A stretch of 64,000 nucleotides of DNA, from positions 1 to 64,000 of the forward strand of contig JAAWBZ010000073.1 in NCBI GenBank assembly GCA_022792945.1, written 5' to 3'. The position numbers and the translations under genes were made by a program. This document shows positions 54,222-64,000 of the stretch, piece after piece. This stretch comes from Oscillospiraceae bacterium. Lineage in GTDB: Bacteria; Bacillota; Clostridia; Oscillospirales; Oscillospiraceae. Below the pieces are notes generated by a model. It saw nothing but the letters and a program-made list of their open reading frames with translations, was not told the DNA's origin and did no database searches. Each line of letters begins with the position of its first letter. Position 1 is the first letter of the stretch.

Positions 54222-54971
54222 CTATCGCTTCATCTGCCACATAATAATGGCGGCGGCGGCCGCCGCGTTGAGGGACTCGCACCGGGGGTTCATAGGGATC
54301 ACCACGCGCCCCGCGGACAGCTCCAGCAGCTCCCGGCTGACGCCCTGGCCCTCGCTGCCGATGACCACCGCCGCCCGGGAGAGGTCCAGGGCGCGGATGT
54401 CCGCCGCGTCCTCGGACAGCGCCGCGGCGATCAGCGCCACCCCCTGCTCCCGGCACAGCCGCGCCGCCTCCCGCCGGGTCACGGACCTGGGCGGCACGCG
54501 GAACACCGCGCCCATGGAGGCACGGACCACCTTGGGCCCGTAGGGATCGACGCAGCCCTCAGTCAACACCAGCGAAATATCCAGCGCGTCCGCTGTGCGC
54601 AGCATGGTGCCCAGATTCCCCGGGTCCTGGATGCCGTCCAGAATCACGCACCCCGCCATAGCCGGCGGCGGCGCTGCCTCGGCCATGGCACAGACGAACA
54701 GCACACCCTGGGGCGTCTGCATCTGGGAGATGCTTTTCATCACGTCCGGAGGCACCGTCACCTGCCGTGCCTCCTGCGGCAGCGGCGGCAGCGCCAATCC
54801 CTCCGTGGCCACCACCGTCCGCAGGTCTGCGCCCCAGCGGACGGCCTCCTCCAGCAGCTTGACGCCGTCGCCCACATACATGCCCTGCTCATAGCGGAAG
54901 CTCCGGACATTTTGCAGCTTCCGGATGCGCTGCAAAAGGGGGTTCCGGCGGCTGGTGATGCGCTCCATCAC
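54222..54971 (-). CDS. TrmH/SpoU family RNA 2'-O-methyltransferase
   Basis: ILDGIQDPGNLGTMLRTADAL, VIGSEGQGVSREL, IPMNPRCESLNAAAAAAIIMW. Confidence 0.95.
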   Translation of the reverse strand: MMERITSRRNPLLQRIRKLQNVRSFRYEQGMYVGDGVKLLEEAVRWGADLRTVVATEGLALPPLPQEARQVTVPPDVMKSISQMQTPQGVLFVCAMAEAAPPPAMAGCVILDGIQDPGNLGTMLRTADALDISLVLTEGCVDPYGPKVVRASMGAVFRVPPRSVTRREAARLCREQGVALIAAALSEDAADIRALDLSRAAVVIGSEGQGVSRELLELSAGRVVIPMNPRCESLNAAAAAAIIMWQMKR

Positions 54972-55618
54972 AGCTTCTGCAACCGCGCGATGCGCTCGTT
55001 GGCGCCCAGCACCGTTACCGTGGCTCCAGCGCGGATCACATCCTCCGCGCCGGGCTGGACCTGGAGCTTTTCTCCCGGCTGCTGGCAGGCCAGGATGGTC
55101 ACGCCATATTTCGCCCGCACGTTCAGCTCACGGATGCTCCTGTCAGCCCAATTGTCCGGCACAACCACCTCGGCGATGCCGAAGTCGTCGGACAGCTCAA
55201 TGAAATCCAGCACGTTGGAGCTGGAAAGGCTCTGGGCCAGCTTGACAGCCATCTCCCGTTCAGGGATCACCACCCGGTCCGCCCCCACCTTCTCCAGCGC
55301 GCGCTTGAAGGTCTCGTTGCTGGCCTTGCAGATGACCGCGGGGATGCCCAGCTCCTTGAGCGCCAGCGTCACCAGGATGCTGGCGGCCAGGTCGCCGCCG
55401 ATGGCCACGATGGCACAGTCGAAGTTCCGCGCGCCCAGGGCCCTCAGCACCGCCTCGTCCCGGGCATCGCCCACCACGGCGTGTGTGACGCGGCTGGCGA
55501 TGGCCTGAATATTCTCCTCGTTTTCATCCACCACCAGGACCTCGTTGCCCAGCTCGTAGAGCCGCGCGGCGACCGCCGAGCCAAACCGGCCCATGCCGAT
55601 CACTAGATACGTTTTCAT
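54968..55618 (-). CDS. ktrA: Potassium uptake protein KtrA/TrkA (RCK)
   Basis: YLVIGMGRFGSAVAARLYELGNEVLVVDENEENIQAIA. Confidence 0.93.
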   Translation of the reverse strand: MKTYLVIGMGRFGSAVAARLYELGNEVLVVDENEENIQAIASRVTHAVVGDARDEAVLRALGARNFDCAIVAIGGDLAASILVTLALKELGIPAVICKASNETFKRALEKVGADRVVIPEREMAVKLAQSLSSSNVLDFIELSDDFGIAEVVVPDNWADRSIRELNVRAKYGVTILACQQPGEKLQVQPGAEDVIRAGATVTVLGANERIARLQKL

Positions 55619-55628
55619 AATCTCGCTC

Positions 55629-57008
55629 CTATCCGATCAAAACCTTGGCCTCCGCATAGCGGTAGCGCTCCTTGGCGCGGTTGCCCAGTAAAAATCCAAA
55701 GCTGATAGTCATGATGCCCACCCGGCCGAAAAACATAAAGAGGATCAGCATCCATTTGGCACCAGTGCTCACCAGAGGCGTGATGCCGGTGGTCAGTCCG
55801 GCGGTCCCCAGGGCGGAGGCAGTCTCGTAGAGACTGTCCACAAAGGAGAAACCACCGCCGGCGCTGAGGATCACCGCGCCGGAAAAGGCCAGCGTCACCA
55901 TCAAAAACATAATGGTCATGGCCTGACGCACCTGGTCCGCGCCGATGGTGCGGCCGAACACGCTCAGCCGCGACTGTCCCCGGGCGGCGCTGACGGCCGA
56001 GAGGAAGAGGATGCCTATGGTCACCGTCTTGATGCCCCCCGCCGTCGAACCCGCCGAGCCGCCGATGAGCATCAAAACCGACGAACAGGCCTTGGATGCC
56101 TCGGTCAGCTCCCCCTGGGGCAGCGCCGCGAAACCTGCCGTGCGGCAGGTGACAGACTGGAAAATCGAAGCCAGCAGCTTCTCCCCGGTGTCCAGGCTCC
56201 CCAGTGTGCGGGGGTTGTCCCACTCCAGCACAGCAAACAGCGCCGCACCGCCCAGGACCAGAAAGGCCGTAATGGTGAGGACTAGCTTGGTGTGGACCGA
56301 AAGGCGCGAGAACCGGCGGTGCCGCGCCAAATCCACCCACACGTAAAAGCCCAGGCCGCCGAGAATAATCAGCGCGATAATCACCCAGTTGACCACTGGG
56401 TCGCTGACGAAAAGCCCTAGGCTGCTCCCCGGCTCCAGCTTGCCGAAGAGGTCGAAGCCGGCGTTGCAGAAGGCGGAAACCGCGTGAAAAATCCCCCACC
56501 GCAGCGCCTGTCCCAGGCCGTATTCCCCCCAGAAGCGCACCGTCAGGATCGCCGCCGCCGTTCCCTCAAAGATCGCGGTCCAGAGCAGGACGGTCCGCAC
56601 CAGATGGACCACACCCTCCATCTCGTTGAGACTGAATCCCTGGGCCATGACCAGCCGGTGCTGGAGGCCGATCTTCCGGTGCAACAGAAAGAAAAACACC
56701 GAAATAATCGACATGAAGCCCAGACCCCCGATCTGGATCAGCGTCAGGATCACCACCTGCCCGAAGCCGCTCCACTGCACATAGGTGTCCGCCAAAACCA
56801 GCCCTGTAACACAGGTGGCGGAGGTGGCGGTGAACATAGCGGTGAGAAAGCCGCAGCTCTCCCCGCTGCGGGAGGCTACCGGCAACATCAGCAGCAGCGC
56901 GCCCGCCAGGATCACCGTCAGAAACGCCAGCACAATATACTGCTCCGTCCGGAAACGCCGCCGGTACCGCGGACGCCGCAGCCAAAAGCCCATAATTTTC
57001 TCTTTCAC
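55629..57008 (-). CDS. ktrB: TrkH/KtrB family potassium transporter
   Basis: TATSATCVTGL, FHAVSAFCNAGFDLF, IGGSAGSTAGGIKT. GTG start at 57008 preferred; ORF track starts at 57023. Confidence 0.92.
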   Translation of the reverse strand: MKEKIMGFWLRRPRYRRRFRTEQYIVLAFLTVILAGALLLMLPVASRSGESCGFLTAMFTATSATCVTGLVLADTYVQWSGFGQVVILTLIQIGGLGFMSIISVFFFLLHRKIGLQHRLVMAQGFSLNEMEGVVHLVRTVLLWTAIFEGTAAAILTVRFWGEYGLGQALRWGIFHAVSAFCNAGFDLFGKLEPGSSLGLFVSDPVVNWVIIALIILGGLGFYVWVDLARHRRFSRLSVHTKLVLTITAFLVLGGAALFAVLEWDNPRTLGSLDTGEKLLASIFQSVTCRTAGFAALPQGELTEASKACSSVLMLIGGSAGSTAGGIKTVTIGILFLSAVSAARGQSRLSVFGRTIGADQVRQAMTIMFLMVTLAFSGAVILSAGGGFSFVDSLYETASALGTAGLTTGITPLVSTGAKWMLILFMFFGRVGIMTISFGFLLGNRAKERYRYAEAKVLIG

Positions 57009-57237
57009 CCAGCACCCCTCCATGGTTCCAGCACAAAAGGGACCCGCCGGTCCCCTATTTTCAATGGCATATACAAGTCCAGTATAGCATAGTATTCCAG
57101 ATTATTCAAGCAGCTCGTGGCACGGCATGGCGATTTTACGCCATTTTCCTACATGGAGCGGGAAAAACGCCCCGTCTGGCAGCTGGAACGGGTCAGCATA
57201 CCGTCCAACTGCCCAACAGGGCGCGCCAGGTTCATCC

Positions 57238-58248
57238 TTACGGCACCACGACCGCCTTGATCACCGCGGAGTCCTCAAACACGCGGCGCAGCGCCTCCGC
57301 ATCATTCAGGGGTACCTGATGGGTCAGCAGGCGGTCCGCCGGGATCACGCCGCGGCGCAGCAGCTCCACACTCAGGGGAAATTGGAGTGCCGGCTCGGAG
57401 AGCATGGGCAGAATCGATTTTTTCTGCAAAATCAGCTGGTCGATGTCCAGCGTCACCCGGCCCGCGCCGCCCAGGTCGATGCCGATGGGCACCACACGGC
57501 CGCCGTAGCTCACCGTCTCCACCGCCAGCGGCACCGTCCCCGGCGGCGAGGTCACCACCGCGGCATCCACCCTCGGCGCGGCCGCCGCCATCTGCGCGGC
57601 CAGGTCCGCGTCCTGGGAGTAGACCACCGCGTCGGCGCCCAGCTCGCGGGCCAGGCGCGCCCGGTGCCGGCTTCTCTCCGTACCCCGGCGGGAGCCGACA
57701 GCCACGATGGTCCCGGCCCCGAAGTGCCGCGCCGCCCGGATGCACATCAATCCCAGAGGCCCCAGCCCCCACACCGCCAGTGTCCCGCAGGGCGGCACCT
57801 GTGCCGTCTGGACCGCGTGGACCGAGACGGTCAGCGGCTCCACCAGGGTGGCTGTCATGGCGTCCAGGCCGTCACAGCGCACCAGCATCGCCTCCGGGAC
57901 CAGCAGGTACTCCCCCATGCCGGACTGGCCCCCCAGGGTGGTCATAGCGGTGCACAGCTGCGGCCGTCCGTTCTGGCAGGCGGCGCAGCAGCCGCAGGCT
58001 CCCACGTCCTCCACCGCCACGCGGTCCCCCGGCGAGACCGTGCGGACGCCTTGGCCCACCGCGGCTACCTCGCCGGAGATCTCGTGGCCCAGGGGCGTCC
58101 AGTCCTCACAGACCCGCAAAAAATGCAGGTCCGTGCCGCACACGCCGCAGCCCAGCACCCGCACCAGGGCCTCCCCCGGTCCCGGCTGCGGCACGGGCTT
58201 CTCCCGCAGGGACAGCTCAAAGCCCCTGCGGCCCAATAAGTATCGCAT
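57238..58248 (-). CDS. Zinc-binding medium-chain alcohol dehydrogenase family protein
   Basis: LGCGVCGTDLHF, GHEISGEVAAVGQGV, CGCCAACQNGRPQLC. Confidence 0.92.
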   Translation of the reverse strand: MRYLLGRRGFELSLREKPVPQPGPGEALVRVLGCGVCGTDLHFLRVCEDWTPLGHEISGEVAAVGQGVRTVSPGDRVAVEDVGACGCCAACQNGRPQLCTAMTTLGGQSGMGEYLLVPEAMLVRCDGLDAMTATLVEPLTVSVHAVQTAQVPPCGTLAVWGLGPLGLMCIRAARHFGAGTIVAVGSRRGTERSRHRARLARELGADAVVYSQDADLAAQMAAAAPRVDAAVVTSPPGTVPLAVETVSYGGRVVPIGIDLGGAGRVTLDIDQLILQKKSILPMLSEPALQFPLSVELLRRGVIPADRLLTHQVPLNDAEALRRVFEDSAVIKAVVVP

Positions 58249-58260
58249 CGCATTCCTCTC

Positions 58261-59481
58261 CTATCTGCCCGACAGCTCCACGGCCCTGCGCAGGATAGAC
58301 CACGCCGGCGCCAGGGCCGGCAGCTGCATCCGGAATTCCATCTGCGGCGTCCGCGGCTCCGTCAGGACGTTGCCCTCCAGGTCCTCCATCTCAGGGACCG
58401 TAAAGGCGATAGGCTTGGTGTCCGGTCCCACCAGCTCCGCCCGGTCGCCGGCGGCGAACTTGTTGCGCAGGCTCAAAACCGCCCGCCCCTGGGCGTCGCA
58501 GCTGGTCACCAGGGCGATCACCTGCCAGTCCCGGAGATAACGGGCGCTCTCGGTGTACTGCCCCGGCGGGCCGTAGTAAAAGCCAGTGGAATAGTGCCGG
58601 TGGCTCACGTGCTCCACCTCGTCACGCCACACCGGGTCCGCCGGACGTCCTGCCGCCACGTCGTCCAGGACATGACGGTACGCGCCGGTGACAATGGCGG
58701 CATAGTAGGCCGACTTGGCCCGGCCCTCCAGCTTGATGCAGTCCACCCCGGCGTCCATCAGGTCGTCCAGGTGGTCAATCATGCACATGTCCCGGGAATT
58801 GAGAATGTAGGTCCCCGCCTCGTCCTCAAAAACAGGAAAATACTCCCCCGGCCGCTTCTCCTCCATCAGCGCGTACTGATAGCGGCAGGGCTGCGCGCAC
58901 GCGCCGCGGCTGGCGTCCCGGCCTGTCATATAGTTGGAGAGGACGCACCGGCCGGAATAGCTGACGCACATGGCCCCGTGGGCGAAGGTCTCGATCTCCA
59001 AATCCGGCGGCGTCTTGGCGCGGATGGTCCGGATTTCGTCCAGGGAAAGCTCCCGGGCCAGGACCACCCGCTTGGCCCCCAGGTCGTGCCACGCCGCCGC
59101 GCAGGCGGCGTTGGCCACTGACACCTGGGTGGACACATGGCGCTCACAGCGGGGCGCATACCGCCCCGCCGCCTGGAACGCCCCCAGGTCCGCCAGGATC
59201 AGCGCGTCCACACCGGCCGCGTCCAGCCGCTCCAGGTGGGCGGGCAGGCACGCGGCCTCATCGCCCCGGGGCATGGTGTTCACCGCAACGTGGACCCGGA
59301 CGCCGTGTTCGTGGGCGAAGCGCACCGCCCGGGGCAGCTCCTCGTCGGAAAAATTTCCCGCAAAGGCACGCATCCCAAAGCCGGTTCCCGCCAGATAGAC
59401 CGCGTCCGCGCCATAGAGCACCGCCATGCGCAGCCGCTCCATATCCCCCGCCGGGGACAAAAGCTCCGGCTTTTTCCTCAT
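58261..59481 (-). CDS. U32 family peptidase / tRNA hydroxylation protein-like
   Basis: PELLSPAGDMERLRMAVLYGADAVYLAG, RCVLSNYMTGRDASRGACAQPCRYQY. Confidence 0.93.
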   Translation of the reverse strand: MRKKPELLSPAGDMERLRMAVLYGADAVYLAGTGFGMRAFAGNFSDEELPRAVRFAHEHGVRVHVAVNTMPRGDEAACLPAHLERLDAAGVDALILADLGAFQAAGRYAPRCERHVSTQVSVANAACAAAWHDLGAKRVVLARELSLDEIRTIRAKTPPDLEIETFAHGAMCVSYSGRCVLSNYMTGRDASRGACAQPCRYQYALMEEKRPGEYFPVFEDEAGTYILNSRDMCMIDHLDDLMDAGVDCIKLEGRAKSAYYAAIVTGAYRHVLDDVAAGRPADPVWRDEVEHVSHRHYSTGFYYGPPGQYTESARYLRDWQVIALVTSCDAQGRAVLSLRNKFAAGDRAELVGPDTKPIAFTVPEMEDLEGNVLTEPRTPQMEFRMQLPALAPAWSILRRAVELSGR

Positions 59482-60884
59482 TGTCCGCCCTCCAGGCTGG
59501 CCAGGAACTCGTCGTGCTCCTGATACGTCTCGGAGAAGTGGTGCGTACCGTCCACATCCAAGGCGTAGAAGTAATAGGGCGTGTCCTCGGGGTTCAGCGC
59601 CGCCTGGATGCTGGTGAGGCCGGGGTTGGCGATGGGCCCCACGGGCAGTCCCGGATAGCGCCGGGTGTTGTAGGGGCTGTCCACCATCAGATCGTCGGCG
59701 GTCAGCACCTCCCGGTGCTCGCCCAGGGCATAGAGGACCGTGGCGTCGATTTCCAGCAGCGGATAGTCCTTGCTGCAAAGGCGGTTGTAGATGACCGAGC
59801 TGATGGTCCCCGCCTCCGCCGCCGAGGCGGCCTCCTTCTCGATCAGGGACGCCACGATGACGACATCCCGCAGGTCCATCTGCCCCGCCTGGATCTCCGC
59901 CTCGGTGAAACCCCGCGCAGCCATTGACACGCGCAGCCGCTGGTTAAGCGCGTCCAGCTCATCGAGCATCTCGTCGGTGAAACGCCGCCGGAAGTTGTCC
60001 AGGAATTTGCCCAGCACCCGTTCCGGGTTGTCCCCGATGGCCCCCTCGGGCCAGGTCCAGTAGGGATTGATGTTTTCCACCTCAGGCTTGGCGGTGTAGA
60101 ACTCATAGGTATCGGGAAAGAGGTAGCCCTCCAGCCGGTTGTCCTCCCCGGCGGGCAGGCCCGCGAGGAAGTCGTAGTCAAATTCCAGCTTCGCCGCCGC
60201 CTCATAGAGGTCCGCCGCCTGGCAGACGCCCGAGGATTCCAGCAGCGTGAAGATCTGCTCACAGGTATAGCCCTCAGGGATGGTGACAGAGCAGACGATG
60301 CGGTTGGTGTTGCCGGACATGCCGCTGACTAAGGCGTGATAGTCATAGACGTTGTTCAGCTCGTAAGCGCCGGGCTTGATCTTCTCCTCGGCATGGGAAA
60401 AGGTGCAGTACAGCCGGAACAGCCACGGATACTCGATCAGGCCCTGGCGCTCCAGATTGTCAATGATGTCCTCCATGGTGTCGTCCTGGGTCACGGTGAC
60501 GCTGACCTCCCGGTCAGGCTTGGTCAGGGCCAGCACGTCGTCAGCCCAGCGCCAGCCGAAAAACGCCAGCAGCACCGACGCCGTGAGCACCGACACCACA
60601 TAGATCAGCACCCGCCAGCCCGTCGCCAGACGGCGGCGGGGCGGCTCCGATTCCTCCGGCTCCTCCTCATCCTGAAGTGTCAGGTCCGCATAGATCTCCG
60701 GGATGCGGGGCTGGAACGGCTCCGGCTTGGGCGGCTGCGCGGGCTTTTTCCGGCCGCCCAGCATGGTGTCCACGTGGTCCAGCTCCTCCCGGGTGCTGCG
60801 GATCAGCGCGTCTACGTTGTCCCTCTTCGCGGGGGTCAGGTCAGGATCGCCGCTGAGCGCGTCGATCCAGCGTTCGTCTGCCAT
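59478..60884 (-). CDS. mltG: Endolytic transglycosylase MltG
   Basis: IPEGYTCEQIFTLL, LEGYLFPDTYEFY, VIVASLIEKEA, SPYNTRRYPGLPVGPIANPGLTSIQAALNP. Confidence 0.95.
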   Translation of the reverse strand: MADERWIDALSGDPDLTPAKRDNVDALIRSTREELDHVDTMLGGRKKPAQPPKPEPFQPRIPEIYADLTLQDEEEPEESEPPRRRLATGWRVLIYVVSVLTASVLLAFFGWRWADDVLALTKPDREVSVTVTQDDTMEDIIDNLERQGLIEYPWLFRLYCTFSHAEEKIKPGAYELNNVYDYHALVSGMSGNTNRIVCSVTIPEGYTCEQIFTLLESSGVCQAADLYEAAAKLEFDYDFLAGLPAGEDNRLEGYLFPDTYEFYTAKPEVENINPYWTWPEGAIGDNPERVLGKFLDNFRRRFTDEMLDELDALNQRLRVSMAARGFTEAEIQAGQMDLRDVVIVASLIEKEAASAAEAGTISSVIYNRLCSKDYPLLEIDATVLYALGEHREVLTADDLMVDSPYNTRRYPGLPVGPIANPGLTSIQAALNPEDTPYYFYALDVDGTHHFSETYQEHDEFLASLEGGQ

Positions 60885-60900
60885 GAAATGACTCCTTCCT

Positions 60901-61440
60901 TCACCGGACCAGCATGCCCTTTGCCGTCTGCGCCGCCGCCTCACCGCCGCAGAGCGCCTCGGCCAGGGCCAGGGCGAACGCCGCAGAGGTGCCCGGCCCC
61001 CGGCTGGTGATCAACTTTCCGTCCACCACCACTGGCCCATCCTCGCAGACCGCGCCGGTGAGCTGGCCCTCGACGCCGGGATAGCAGGTGGCGCGCCGCC
61101 CCTGCAGGAGGCCCAGCCCGCCCAGCACCGAGGGGCCGGCGCAGATGGCCGCCACGTACTTCCCCGCCGCCCGGGCCGCGCGGATGGCGCGCAAAGCCGC
61201 CTCTGAACCCTGGATGGACGCCACGCCGCCCAAGCCTCCGGGCACCACGATCATCTCCAGCTTCTCCTGGTCGATGTCCTCCACCCGGCAGTCGGCCCGG
61301 ACCACGACCCCATGTCCGCCCTCGATCTCCAAACCGCCGATGCCGGCCGTTTGGACCTCCACGCCGCAGCGGCGCAGCACGTCCACCGGCGTGATGGCCT
61401 CGATCTCCTCAAAGCCCTTTCCCAACAGCAGATATACCAT
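60901..61440 (-). CDS. DJ-1/PfpI family protein
   Basis: VYLLLGKGFEEIEAITPVDVLRRCGVEVQTAG; VAAICAGPSVL nucleophile elbow. Confidence 0.93.
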   Translation of the reverse strand: MVYLLLGKGFEEIEAITPVDVLRRCGVEVQTAGIGGLEIEGGHGVVVRADCRVEDIDQEKLEMIVVPGGLGGVASIQGSEAALRAIRAARAAGKYVAAICAGPSVLGGLGLLQGRRATCYPGVEGQLTGAVCEDGPVVVDGKLITSRGPGTSAAFALALAEALCGGEAAAQTAKGMLVR

Positions 61441-61443
61441 ATT

Positions 61444-62112
61444 TCAGTCCTCCAAGCAACATTGTATGTGGGTATCGATCTCCGCCGCGATGTCCGCCGC
61501 GGGGCGGACGACGCCGCCGGGCGCGCAGTCGATCACGGTCCAGTGATAAAAGGCGGCCGCCTCCAGCGCCGCGCGGCGGCAGGTCTCCAGATAGGCCGCG
61601 TCCTTCTCGTGGATATCCGGCGGCGCGCCGCCTCCGTCGGTCCGGCGGCGCAGCAGCTCCAGGCACTGCGCCAGCGGCATGTGCATTAAAATCACCAGAT
61701 CCGGCTCCGGCAGGCCCAGCTTGCCGTACTCCAGGTCGCTAAGCCAGCTTAGGAACGCCCTGCGTGCCTCCGGCGGGGCCTTGGCCGCCTGGTGCACCGC
61801 GTTGGAGGTGGTGTACCGGTCCGAGAGCACCAGTCCCCCCGCCCGGTAGTAGCGCCCCCAGTCCTGGGCGTAGGAGGCGTAGCGGTCCACCGCGTAAAAG
61901 AGCGACGCCGCGTAGGCGTTGACGTCCTCCGGCGCGCCGCCGAAAGCCCCGCCCAAATACATCCGGATCAGAGCCGAGGACGGCTCCTCATAGCGGGGAA
62001 ACTGCAGACGGCGGAAGTCCCGCCCCGCCGCCTGGAGCCGCTCGGTCAGCATTCGGAACTGTGTAGACTTGCCTGAGCCGTCGGTGCCCTCAAATACGAT
62101 CAGCTTACCCAT
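61444..62112 (-). CDS. tmk: Thymidylate kinase
   Basis: LIVFEGTDGSGKSTQFRML, SDRYTTSNAVHQAAK. Confidence 0.92.
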   Translation of the reverse strand: MGKLIVFEGTDGSGKSTQFRMLTERLQAAGRDFRRLQFPRYEEPSSALIRMYLGGAFGGAPEDVNAYAASLFYAVDRYASYAQDWGRYYRAGGLVLSDRYTTSNAVHQAAKAPPEARRAFLSWLSDLEYGKLGLPEPDLVILMHMPLAQCLELLRRRTDGGGAPPDIHEKDAAYLETCRRAALEAAAFYHWTVIDCAPGGVVRPAADIAAEIDTHIQCCLED

Positions 62113-62836
62113 GACGGCCTCCTCCCAGGCGGCGTCCCACCACCGCGAACACGAATTTCGGCAGGCGCAGCATCCGCTTAAACCGCCGCGGCTCCTTGAC
62201 CAGACGGTAGAACCACTCCATGCCGATGCGGCTGACCCAGGCCGGGGCGCGCTTCACCGTCCCGGCGAAAGCGTCCAGCGAGCCGCCCAGGCCCATCAGC
62301 AGAGACGCACCCAGCTCGTCCAGATGCGCCGCCATGAACTTCTCCTGCTTGGGCGAACCCAGGCACACGAACACCACGTCTGCCTCGGCCTCCCGGACAG
62401 CCTGTACCACAGGACCCTCATCCTGAAAGTAGCCGTCCGCCGTGCCGCAGATGCAAAGACCCGGGTTGGCCGCGCGCATTTTCTCCGCCGCCAGCTCCGC
62501 GACGCCGGGCTTGGCCCCCAGCAGATACAGCCGCTTTCCCGCCGCCGCCAGCACCGGCAGCAGCGCCGCGGCAAAGTCCACCCCCGACACCCGGGCGCGC
62601 AACGGCGTCCCCAAAATCTTCGCCCCCAGCAGCACGCCCACGCCGTCGGGCAGCACCAGGGCCGCGCCGTTGAGCAGACGGCAGAAACTGCTGTCGTGCA
62701 TGGCCTCGTAGACGATCTCAGGGTTGGGCGTCACACAGTAGTGCGCCGCGCCGCCGTCCAGGATGCCGCGGGCCTGCGCCACCGCCTCTTCCATGGTCAC
62801 ATTGTCAAACTGTACGCCCATCACGTCGATTTTCAC
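62105..62836 (-). CDS. WecG/TagA/CpsF family glycosyltransferase
   Basis: CVTPNPEIVYEAMHDSSFCRLLNGAALVLPDGVGV, VFVCLGSPKQEKFM, RIGMEWFYRLVKEPRRFKR. GTG start. Confidence 0.94.
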   Translation of the reverse strand: MKIDVMGVQFDNVTMEEAVAQARGILDGGAAHYCVTPNPEIVYEAMHDSSFCRLLNGAALVLPDGVGVLLGAKILGTPLRARVSGVDFAAALLPVLAAAGKRLYLLGAKPGVAELAAEKMRAANPGLCICGTADGYFQDEGPVVQAVREAEADVVFVCLGSPKQEKFMAAHLDELGASLLMGLGGSLDAFAGTVKRAPAWVSRIGMEWFYRLVKEPRRFKRMLRLPKFVFAVVGRRLGGGRHG

Positions 62837-62870
62837 CTGCGGACCCTCCCGGATACGGATAGATAGGGTT

Positions 62871-62899
62871 ATCATACCACACTGGGGACGGTTTGTCAA
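62871..62899 (-). promoter_or_regulatory. Promoter for the wecG/tagA-like gene (TTGACA-N17-TATGAT)
   Basis: -35 at 62899-62894 and -10 at 62876-62871. Confidence 0.7.
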
Positions 62900-63002
62900 A
62901 ACCGCAGGCGCATTCTCTCCATTTCCCCTCTTTACTTTTTCACTTTACAATGGTACTATATGAAAAGACGTCCCCCCGCATCATTTCCTGGAGGTGCTAT
63001 CC

Positions 63003-63308
63003 TTGAACAACCGTAACAAACGCTCCGATCCGGACAACGACCTCTACCGCGCCATCCTGCTGCTGGAGTCGCCGGAGCAGTGCTATCACTTCTTCGTGGA
63101 CCTCTGCACCGTCTCTGAGCTGAAGGCCATGGAGCAGCGCTTCGAGGTGGCGAAGCTCCTGAATCAGGGCATGATCTACAGTGATATCCTCGAGCAGACC
63201 GGCGCCAGCAGCGCCACCATCAGCCGCGTCAACCGCAGCCTCAACTATGGCACCGACGCCTACCGCGCCATTTTCCAGAAGCTTGACAGCAAGGTGGGCA
63301 AGCCGTGA
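63003..63308 (+). CDS. YerC/YecD family TrpR-related protein
   Basis: LYRAILLLESPEQCYHFFVDLCTVSELKAMEQRFEVAKLLNQGMIYSDILEQTGASSATISRVNRSLNYG; TTG start after GGAGGTG. Confidence 0.9.
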   Translation: MNNRNKRSDPDNDLYRAILLLESPEQCYHFFVDLCTVSELKAMEQRFEVAKLLNQGMIYSDILEQTGASSATISRVNRSLNYGTDAYRAIFQKLDSKVGKP

Positions 63309-64000
63309 GTGCCTACGAGGCGCTGGCGGCCTCCTATGACGCGCTGACCCGCGATATTGCCTACGAAGAGACGCTTCGGTTCCTGGAGGCGGTCCTGCAG
63401 GCCCTTGACGCGGCGCCAGAGACGGTGCTGGACTTGGCCTGCGGCACCGGCTCTCTGTCTGTGCTGATGGCCCGGCGCGGCTGGCGGGTCACGGGGGTGG
63501 ACTGCGCGCCGGAGATGCTCACCGCGGCCTACGACAAGGCTCTGGCGCTGGAGGAGAACCGTCCCTTCTTCGCCTGCCAGCGCATGGAGGCCCTGGCCCT
63601 CCCCACCCCGGTGGACTTGGCGGTGTGCTGTCTCGACAGCCTCAACTATCTTACCAGCCCCGGCGACTGCCGGGAGACCTTCCGGCGGGTGTATGAGCAT
63701 CTCAACCCGGGCGGCGTCTTTTTCTTTGACATCAACTCCGCCTCCAAGCTCCGCGGCCTGGACGGACAGGTATTTCTCGACGAGAGCGACGATGTGTACT
63801 GTGTCTGGCGGGCGGAGTTTGACCCGGATGAGAATATCTGCTACTATGGCATGGACCTCTTCCAGCGGGCGGGCGGCCTTTGGCGGCGCAGCTTCGAGGA
63901 GCACGCTGAGTACGCCTATGAGGCGGAGGATTTGGAAAGCTGGCTGACCGGGGCTGGCTTTTCTCGGGTGTGCGTTTACGGCGACCGGGTACTGAAAGTG
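63305..64000 (+). CDS. Class I SAM-dependent methyltransferase (continues past window end)
   Basis: GTG start at 63305 overlapping the previous stop; my translation MSAYEALAASYDALTRD...VLDLACGTGSLSVLMARRGWRVTGVD; open to the window end and absent from the ORF track. Confidence 0.88.
   Translation, partial: MSAYEALAASYDALTRDIAYEETLRFLEAVLQALDAAPETVLDLACGTGSLSVLMARRGWRVTGVDCAPEMLTAAYDKALALEENRPFFACQRMEALALPTPVDLAVCCLDSLNYLTSPGDCRETFRRVYEHLNPGGVFFFDINSASKLRGLDGQVFLDESDDVYCVWRAEFDPDENICYYGMDLFQRAGGLWRRSFEEHAEYAYEAEDLESWLTGAGFSRVCVYGDRVLKV

Noticed and set aside
1-64000. CRISPR arrays, tRNA/rRNA genes, prophage or transposase genes
   Set aside because: No direct-repeat arrays, tRNA-like cloverleaf sequences, or recognisable integrase/transposase proteins were seen.

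Overview
This 64 kb window is a GC-rich chromosomal segment from a spore-forming low-GC-lineage Firmicute (Oscillospiraceae-like by gene content; taxonomy is inferred). Almost everything is core chromosome, mostly on the minus strand: tRNA and rRNA modification, a complete spoIIIAA-AH operon, ftsK, the recN-argR-nadK-tlyA-dxs/ispA-xseBA-nusB cluster, and the leuS-rsfS-LCP-nadD/yqeK-yhbY-rdgB-rph-ftsY-smc-rnc-plsX-trmFO-topA-dprA cluster. I saw no tRNA, rRNA, CRISPR array, prophage or intact transposon. The standout element is a ~600-nt highly structured non-coding region between ispA and a small membrane protein gene upstream of dxs. Position, size, lack of credible ORFs, a terminal closing stem followed by a U-run, and the adjacent membrane protein with a DxxxD motif all fit an OLE (Ornate Large Extremophilic) RNA and its partner OapA. 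Other notable items: a tyrosine T-box with UAC specifier upstream of a zinc-ribbon gene and tyrS; a consensus promoter with two operator-like palindromes between niaR and an orphan PTS-EIIC-like transporter (candidate NAD-precursor transporter); a NadD-YqeK fusion; a second, divergent TsaD/Kae1-like gene; an LCP protein with a long Pro/Glu/Ser/Gly-rich tail; a 26-bp imperfect hairpin between dprA and topA; and a truncated cotJC at the left edge next to AT-richer DNA.
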